37,406 nucleotides of DNA, from contig JQOA01000002.1 of the NCBI GenBank assembly GCA_000753945.1, positions 1 to 37,406 of the forward strand, written 5' to 3'. This document shows, piece after piece, positions 32,371 to 37,406 of the stretch. Within the stretch, counting starts at the first letter, position 1. Each line of letters begins with the position of its first letter. Made by a program: the position numbers and the translations under genes. The stretch is from Smithella sp. D17. Its GTDB lineage: Bacteria > Desulfobacterota > Syntrophia > Syntrophales > Smithellaceae. The notes below the pieces were generated by a model, which saw nothing but the letters and a program-made list of their open reading frames with translations, searched no databases and had not been told where the DNA came from.

Positions 32371-32448
32371 TTGTCGGCTTCATCTTTTATTTAGAAATGT
32401 TGTGAGTCAGTTTTCAAAGAGATATTATTTAATTTAGAGGCTTTATAA

Positions 32449-32973
32449 ATGGATCAAATATCAAAACAAATTCTTTTCTCCCGTGATGAAATTCAAAAAC
32501 GGGTAAGAGAAATAGCTTCTCAAATATCCAAAGATTACGCCGGACGTGAATTAGTCGTTATCGGTATTCTTAAGGGTGCATTCATTTTTATGGCTGATTT
32601 AGTTCGGGAACTCAGCGTTCCTTGTAAGGTCGATTTTGTCAGGGTAGCGAGTTATGGCGCAGGTTCTGAAAGTTCAGGTAAAGTAGTGATGACAAAAGAT
32701 ATTGAAACTTCAATAAAAGGCCGGGATATTTTGATTGTCGAAGACATCGTGGACAGTGGTCTGACGCTGCAATATCTTGTTAATTGGCTTAAAGAAAGAA
32801 ATCCTCATTCGCTGAAAATTTGTGTTTTCTTAGATAAGCGCAAGAGAAGAAAAGTATCCTTTGAAGCTGACTATGCCGGTTTCACCATTGATGACGGATT
32901 TGTGGTAGGTTATGGATTGGATTTCGATGAACAGTTCCGTTTTTTCCCTGACGTTTATATAATTGAGCAGTAA
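32449..32973 (+). CDS. hpt: Hypoxanthine phosphoribosyltransferase
   Basis: A 174-aa type I phosphoribosyltransferase for purine salvage: hypoxanthine or guanine plus PRPP gives IMP or GMP. The PRPP loop is VEDIVDSGLTL (about 96-106), with Glu-Asp and Asp-Ser as expected. GILKGAFIFMADL is the PPi-binding loop region, and DDGFVVGYGLDFDEQFR the C-terminal base-recognition part. Length is normal for bacterial Hpt. Here it is followed 15 bp later by the MJ0042 protein, probably in one transcript. Confidence 0.95.
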   Translation: MDQISKQILFSRDEIQKRVREIASQISKDYAGRELVVIGILKGAFIFMADLVRELSVPCKVDFVRVASYGAGSESSGKVVMTKDIETSIKGRDILIVEDIVDSGLTLQYLVNWLKERNPHSLKICVFLDKRKRRKVSFEADYAGFTIDDGFVVGYGLDFDEQFRFFPDVYIIEQ

Positions 32974-32988
32974 ACAAGAGGAGAGGGA

Positions 32989-33927
32989 ATGATAATTCAG
33001 TGTAGGCAATGCCGGACAAAATTTAGATTTGATGATAATTTGATGCATGGCACCGGTGTGTGGCTCCGGTGCAGCCGCTGTGGACATGTTTATTTTCAGG
33101 AAAATGCTCTGATGAAGCCGGAGAAAGATTTACCGTCAGAACCGGTCAAACCTGTAGAAGAATCCAAACCGGCCCCCAAGGGCGATGATTTGTCAACGGA
33201 ATCCCAACACTTTGTCTATCGGGATGCAAACGGCTTGCATTCTCTTGATAAAGCCATGAGAACAAAAAAAGATTTAGATGAAGAAATAAATTTGAATATA
33301 GAAAAAAGACCGGAAGAAAGCATCAGCATAAAAAAAGAAGAAGTTGGACCAAGAGAAGTGTTATCTTCAACAAGTTCCGGAAAAAACTGGAAGTTAGCCG
33401 TTGGATCTATTTTTGTTATCCTGATAATTTCCGCCGCAATATTCTTTGTCTTCCCGCAATCCGGTGAACAGATTATTAACAATGCTTTAGTATATATCGG
33501 CCTTGCAGAACCGGCTCGTCCGGAAATTGCTGTTCCACAGATGGTAAGACTTCAGGATGTACGGCATAGAGTGGTAAACAACTATATTTTAGGACCGATC
33601 GGTGTTGTAGAGGGGACTGCTGTAAATAGGGCGGAATATCCTATTTCGCGGATATTGATAAAGGGCGATATCCTTGACGCTTATTCTGTGGTTTTAGGCG
33701 AACATACCAGTTATGCGGGCAATATCATAACTGATGAGGAGCTTACAAATTTATCAGAAGAGGAAATTTTATTAAAACTTTCCCGTCAGGAGGGTCTTAA
33801 TAATTCTAACGATAAAATTATGCCCAACGGACAGATACCTTTCATGGTTGTTTTTACTCACGAGCCGGCGGGAGTAATTAAGACGACGGTTGTGACGGTG
33901 GGTGCGGAGCGCCTCCTTTCGGAATAA
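32989..33927 (+). CDS. MJ0042 zinc-ribbon/DUF3426-like membrane protein
   Basis: A 312-aa protein. The N-terminal MJ0042-type zinc ribbon has Cys5-x2-Cys8 and Cys28-x2-Cys31. A long charged low-complexity linker (about 45-130) follows, then one membrane helix (about 137-157, SIFVILIISAAIFFVF). The C-terminal domain (about 185-312) is of DUF3426 type (IGVVEGTAVNRAEYPIS) and would lie outside the membrane, with the ribbon in the cytoplasm. Such proteins are common in Proteobacteria, of unknown role. A GAGGAGAGGG-like ribosome site lies close before the ATG. It ends the hpt transcript at a good terminator. Confidence 0.85.
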   Translation: MIIQCRQCRTKFRFDDNLMHGTGVWLRCSRCGHVYFQENALMKPEKDLPSEPVKPVEESKPAPKGDDLSTESQHFVYRDANGLHSLDKAMRTKKDLDEEINLNIEKRPEESISIKKEEVGPREVLSSTSSGKNWKLAVGSIFVILIISAAIFFVFPQSGEQIINNALVYIGLAEPARPEIAVPQMVRLQDVRHRVVNNYILGPIGVVEGTAVNRAEYPISRILIKGDILDAYSVVLGEHTSYAGNIITDEELTNLSEEEILLKLSRQEGLNNSNDKIMPNGQIPFMVVFTHEPAGVIKTTVVTVGAERLLSE

Positions 33928-33945
33928 TCAATATTACACATCTTC

Positions 33946-33987
33946 CAACCATCGGATGATCCAGGGGAAGTCTGATGGTTGCTTTTT
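33946..33987 (+). terminator. Rho-independent terminator
   Basis: CAACCATCGGA (33946-33956) pairs with TCTGATGGTTG (33971-33981), 11 bp including one G-T, around a 14-nt loop and followed by CTTTTTAT. It lies 19 bp past the stop of the MJ0042/DUF3426 gene. Confidence 0.8.
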
Positions 33988-34006
33988 ATGGCTAAAGGTA
34001 AAATAA

Positions 34007-34885
34007 TTGAGATACGAAGGCAACATATTCCGGCCGTTTAGCGAAGCCAACAGTTATCTTCTGCAATGTACTATCGGCTGTTCCCATAATCAATGCACTT
34101 TCTGCGGCATGTACAAAGACAAAAAGTACAGAGAGCGTTCTCTTGCCGAAATTATGGAAGACATCACCATGGCCAAAGATTCCTATGGCGATTTGGAAAA
34201 AGTTTTTCTTTGCGATGGCGATGCGATTGCTCTGGAAACGAATATGCTTCTGGCAATACTTAAAAAGCTTTATCAAACTTTTCCATCCCTGCGCCATGTA
34301 GGAAGCTACGTCGGACCACAAAGCACCTTGTCCAAATCTATAGAAGAATTAAATGCACTGCGGAACGCCGGTCTGACCAAGGCTTATCTTGGCGTGGAAA
34401 CTGGTGATGACGAACTTCTGAAGAAAGTGAAAAAAGGAGTTGATTCTGACCAGATGCTTCAGGCCGGAAAAAATCTGGTCGCGGCCGGAATCAATCTCTC
34501 CGCCATGGTACTCCTGGGGCTGGCAGGGAAGGGCGAGGTTTCCCGACGGCATGCCCTGGCTACGGCAAAAATATGCAATGAAATGAAGCCGCAGTATCTG
34601 GCGGCGCTGACGGTGACACCTGTTCCCGGAACTGTATTATATAGTCAGTTAGAACGGGGCGAGTTCAAATTACTGGATCCCTTTGAAACTCTGGAAGAGA
34701 TGAAACAGATCTTCGAGAACATTACCGCCGATAACATGAAGTTTGTCGGCACTCATGCCTCCAACTATCTTCCTGTTACCGGTACGCTTCAGAAAGACAA
34801 ACAAAAGATGATAGCTATGGTTGACGCTGTTTTGGAAAACAGGGATGAGAGTTTAATCCGCCCGGATTATATGCGAGGGCTGTAA
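34007..34885 (+). CDS. Radical SAM protein, GCSHNxCxFC type
   Basis: A 292-aa radical SAM enzyme. The cluster region reads CTIGCSHNQCTFCGMY (Cys21, 25, 30 and 33); the last three form CX4CX2C rather than the usual CX3CX2C, a pattern I recall from a small group annotated only as radical SAM protein. Further motifs are FLCDGDAI, GVETGDDELL and the barrel end AALTVTPVPGT. There is no extra domain. The substrate is unknown. The start is TTG at 34007 with AAAGGT seven bases before. It lies directly after a terminator, so it needs its own promoter, which I cannot pick out. Confidence 0.82.
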   Translation: MRYEGNIFRPFSEANSYLLQCTIGCSHNQCTFCGMYKDKKYRERSLAEIMEDITMAKDSYGDLEKVFLCDGDAIALETNMLLAILKKLYQTFPSLRHVGSYVGPQSTLSKSIEELNALRNAGLTKAYLGVETGDDELLKKVKKGVDSDQMLQAGKNLVAAGINLSAMVLLGLAGKGEVSRRHALATAKICNEMKPQYLAALTVTPVPGTVLYSQLERGEFKLLDPFETLEEMKQIFENITADNMKFVGTHASNYLPVTGTLQKDKQKMIAMVDAVLENRDESLIRPDYMRGL

Positions 34886-35090
34886 AAAACTCAAGAACTT
34901 GAAAACTCCAATTATTAATTGTCTCATAATAGTCTATACATTGGTTAATGCTGTGGGGAAAAGTTGTATTTATTGTTTCTCCAATTCATACAAAATTTCA
35001 ATCGGGAATCGTCAAAAACTGCTGAACTCTGACTTAACTTGTGGTACAATCATCCAAGGCAGGTCAAACATTCTTAAGAGAATAATTCAC

Positions 35091-37010
35091 ATGAAAAAAA
35101 ACATGTCATCTTTGAAAGATATACTAAAAGCGGCCCAACAGGGAAACGCAATTGCCCAGAACAATCTGGGAGTGATGTACCTGAACGGAAAAGGTGTTCC
35201 TCAGGACGATGATGAGGCTGCAAGATGGTTTCTTAATGCCGCAGAACAAGGATACGCAAAGGCCCTGTTCAATATGGGTTGGATGTATCAGGAAGGCAGG
35301 GGCGTCCCACAGGACGATGCCGAAGCTGCAAGATGGTTTCTTAAGGCAGCCCGGCAGGGATACGCAGATGCACAATTCAATCTGGGCTTGATGTGCCATA
35401 ATGGTGAAGGTGTTCCACAGGACGATACCGAGGCCGCAAGGTGGTTCCTGGAAGCTGCTGAACAAGGACTTGCAAATGCCCAGTTCAATCTGGGTGAAAT
35501 GTATCATGATGGTATAGGTGTTCCACGGGACGATGCCGAAGCTGTAAAGTGGTATAGTAAGGCAGCCCGGCAGGGATATGCCGATGCCCAGACCATACTG
35601 GACAAAATACACAAAGAATACAAAGGTGTTCCACAGGAAGATGCCGAACCTGTAAGCCCATATTTCAAAGCGGATCATCAGGCAGATACAGAGGATCAAG
35701 TTAAGATTAGCGAAGTGCACATAAACGGTTTAGGTATTTCGCAGGAGGATGCCGAGTCGGTAAAGGTCAATCTTATGGCGGCCCGGCAGGGAGATGCCGA
35801 GGCCCAGTTTAATCTGGGATTGTTGTATCATGCTGAGGCGATAAAGTGGTATCGTAGGGCAGCTGAACAAGGACATGAAAAGGCACAGTTAAACCTGGAT
35901 AAGATACAAAAAGAAGACAAAGTCGTTCCGCAGAAAGATGCGGTGGTTGCAAAGTCGAATCTTCCGGTGGCTGGACAGACGGATACTCAAGTCCAAGTTA
36001 AAATTAGCGAAGTGCATGTTGACAGTTTAGGTGTCCCACAGGAGGATGCGGATGTTGTAAAGTCTAATTTTACAGCGGCTGAACTGGCGGGTACTGAGGC
36101 TCAAGTTGAGATTGGCGACGTGAGTGTAGACGATAAAGGTGCTCCACAGAGCTATGCAAAGGCTGCAAAAGGATTTCTTAAGGCTGCTTTAAAAGGAATG
36201 GTAGAGGCACCGTCCAATTTGCTTAAGGTATACAAAGAACATAAAGACGTTCATCAAGATGATCACAAAGCTCAAGTGGCGATGGGTGGTGTTGACTTAG
36301 ACTGGTCAGTCGTTCCGCAGGAAGATGCGGTAGTGGAAAAGTCAAATCTTACAACGGCCCAGCAGGTGGATACTGACACTCAGGTTGAAATTAACAAAGT
36401 GCATGTTAACGATTTAGGTGTTGCGCAGCAAGATGCGGAGGATGTAAAGCCGTGTTTCACAGCGGCCCAACAGGTAGATGCCGATGCCCAGTTTAATATG
36501 GGGTTAATGTACCATAATGGTGAAGGGGTGCCGCAGGATGATGCTGAGGCCGTAAAATGGTTTTTAGAAGCGGCCCAACAGGGAATTGCCGATGCCCAGT
36601 TTAATATGGGGTTAATGTACCATAACGGTGAAGGTGTGCCGCAGGATGATGCCGAGGCCGTTAAGTGGTATAGTAAGGCCGCCCGGCAGGGACATGCAGA
36701 AGCCCAGTATAATCTGGGTTTGAAATATTTCTTTGGTGAAGGTGTCTCACAGGACTTTGCTGAAGCTGTGAAGTGGTATCTTAAGGCGGCTGAACAAGGA
36801 CACGTAGAAGCCCAATTTAATCTGGGCGGTATATATCAGGAAGGTATAGTTGTGCCACAGGACAATTCTCAGGCTCTGAATTGGTATATCAAGGCGGCCC
36901 AACAAGGACATGAGAAGGCCAAGACCAACTTAGATATGATGTCCAGAGAAGATAAAAGAGTTCCACCGAAAGATAATAAGGATACTAAGGATATAATATG
37001 GCAGGACTGA
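35091..37010 (+). CDS. Sel1-like repeat protein with degenerate central repeats
   Basis: About 639 aa from ATG 35091; an in-frame TTG at 34899 lacks a ribosome site, so the shorter form is preferred. It consists of 36-residue Sel1 (TPR-like) repeats with the consensus A.fnLG.mY..G.GVPQDDaEAvkWy.kAA.QG. About four good repeats open the protein and four to five close it. The middle (roughly 180-480) keeps the 36-residue spacing and the VPQ.DA mark but has lost the helix signature (for example TDTQVEINKVHVNDLGVAQQDA). Sel1 proteins are solenoid scaffolds for protein partners. No signal peptide is seen with this start. Its end overlaps the pyruvate kinase start by 13 bp. Confidence 0.88.
   Translation: MKKNMSSLKDILKAAQQGNAIAQNNLGVMYLNGKGVPQDDDEAARWFLNAAEQGYAKALFNMGWMYQEGRGVPQDDAEAARWFLKAARQGYADAQFNLGLMCHNGEGVPQDDTEAARWFLEAAEQGLANAQFNLGEMYHDGIGVPRDDAEAVKWYSKAARQGYADAQTILDKIHKEYKGVPQEDAEPVSPYFKADHQADTEDQVKISEVHINGLGISQEDAESVKVNLMAARQGDAEAQFNLGLLYHAEAIKWYRRAAEQGHEKAQLNLDKIQKEDKVVPQKDAVVAKSNLPVAGQTDTQVQVKISEVHVDSLGVPQEDADVVKSNFTAAELAGTEAQVEIGDVSVDDKGAPQSYAKAAKGFLKAALKGMVEAPSNLLKVYKEHKDVHQDDHKAQVAMGGVDLDWSVVPQEDAVVEKSNLTTAQQVDTDTQVEINKVHVNDLGVAQQDAEDVKPCFTAAQQVDADAQFNMGLMYHNGEGVPQDDAEAVKWFLEAAQQGIADAQFNMGLMYHNGEGVPQDDAEAVKWYSKAARQGHAEAQYNLGLKYFFGEGVSQDFAEAVKWYLKAAEQGHVEAQFNLGGIYQEGIVVPQDNSQALNWYIKAAQQGHEKAKTNLDMMSREDKRVPPKDNKDTKDIIWQD
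36483..36698 (+). repeat. Recent 108-bp tandem duplication within the Sel1 gene
   Basis: The unit beginning GATGCCCAGTTTAATATGGG at 36483 recurs at 36591, exactly 108 bp (36 codons) later. The first 78 bp are nearly identical, with about six differences, mostly silent. It is the youngest of the repeat units in this gene. Confidence 0.8.
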
Positions 37011-37406
37011 ATAAGGAAGTTCTTATCAAAAAACGTAAGACCAAGCTGGTAATAACCATGGGGCCGGCCTTGCAGGACGAGGGATCCCTGCGGGAAGCCC
37101 TGAAACTCGCTGACGCGGTTCGTCTTAACGCCAGCCACAGCAAGCCTGAGGAACGAACGCCGGTCCTTAAACTTATAAGGAAAATTTCGGATGAACTGGG
37201 ACGAACGATCCCCGTTTTTCTGGATCTCCAGGGACCCAAGTGGCGGATAGGTCTATTGGAAGCGCCGGTAATTATGGAGAAGGACAGTATCGGCGTCCTC
37301 TACGCAGCCGGTACGCCCGCGCCCAATGGTTATCAGTGGGCGGCGCCTCTTCCACACCCGGAATTGTTCACGGGATCTAAGATCGGCCAGATATGGGTGC
37401 TGGACG
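36998..37406 (+). CDS. pyk: Pyruvate kinase, N-terminal part (runs off the window)
   Basis: The first 136 codons of a pyruvate kinase, which converts phosphoenolpyruvate and ADP to pyruvate and ATP. Seen are KRKTKLVITMGPALQ (usual KTKIVxTIGP), VRLNASHSKPEE with the Arg, Asn and Ser of the active site, and VFLDLQGPKWRIG. The segment after the DLQGPK motif, about the B domain, is divergent from common Pyk proteins. ATG 36998 has AAGG seven bases upstream and overlaps the Sel1 stop by 13 bp, so the two are probably translated from one mRNA. GC content rises compared with the upstream gene. The C-terminal two thirds are outside the window. Confidence 0.88.
   Translation, partial: MAGLNKEVLIKKRKTKLVITMGPALQDEGSLREALKLADAVRLNASHSKPEERTPVLKLIRKISDELGRTIPVFLDLQGPKWRIGLLEAPVIMEKDSIGVLYAAGTPAPNGYQWAAPLPHPELFTGSKIGQIWVLD

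Noticed and set aside
35091..37010. CRISPR array or DNA minisatellite in the repeated region
   Set aside because: The 108-bp period is a whole number of codons, the frame stays open and the units encode Sel1 repeats; no constant repeat with unique spacers exists.

Overview
The window looks like a chromosomal piece of a low-to-moderate GC Desulfobacterota (deltaproteobacterial) anaerobe, perhaps of the Syntrophales. That rests on gene content and order: rpoD followed by a CAT-anticodon tRNA, a COG1579 zinc-ribbon protein, rplU-rpmA-obgE-proB, a fused TIGR03960/DUF2344 radical SAM protein, a DUF362 ferredoxin and several further radical SAM proteins. The species cannot be named from the sequence.

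Layout. 1-3.3 kb (+): an RpoD-family sigma factor with an aberrant C-terminus, a tRNA with CAT anticodon, a possible 43-aa ORF, a terminator, a coiled-coil zinc-ribbon protein and an RNase HI-like protein. 3.3-6.6 kb (-): rplU-rpmA from a consensus promoter and ending in a terminator, then obgE-proB ending in another terminator. 6.6-27.5 kb: an accessory block of about 21 kb lying where the radical SAM gene at 27.5-30.0 kb might be expected to adjoin rplU. It holds gene remnants (a DUF362 ferredoxin lacking its N-terminus, a 32-codon ATP-NAD-kinase-like stub, a doubly frameshifted glycyl-radical activating enzyme), palindromic repeats, a long biosynthetic operon and a restriction-modification operon. 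27.5-37.4 kb: mostly housekeeping genes (radical SAM/DUF2344, purU, YkgJ-type Cys protein, hpt, MJ0042/DUF3426 membrane protein, radical SAM), then a Sel1-repeat protein and the start of a pyruvate kinase gene.

The biosynthetic operon (8.6-19.8 kb, +) starts at a near-consensus promoter (8595-8623). It encodes a propeller-like protein of unknown function, a chorismatase-like (RidA-fold) protein split over two frames, an ATP-grasp ligase, two tandem PaaK/CapK-like adenylate-forming enzymes, a monotopic phosphoglycosyl transferase, a second ATP-grasp ligase, a glutamine-dependent asparagine synthetase and a DegT/AHBA-synthase-like aminotransferase. A third PaaK-like gene converges on it from its own promoter. 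No glycosyltransferase, flippase, polymerase, PKS or NRPS is visible. My inference is a small lipid-linked, amidated and possibly aryl-acid-containing sugar product. This is the best candidate for an undescribed pathway here.

The second accessory unit (27.4-24.0 kb, -) is a four-gene operon: a PD-(D/E)XK-type endonuclease, a Dam-type adenine methyltransferase coupled to it by an ATGA overlap, a T4-endonuclease-V-like pyrimidine dimer glycosylase and a TIGR00027-type methyltransferase. Other notable signals are the sigma factor lacking a recognisable -35-binding region 4.2, and a 56-nt element present twice whose stem shows compensatory base changes.
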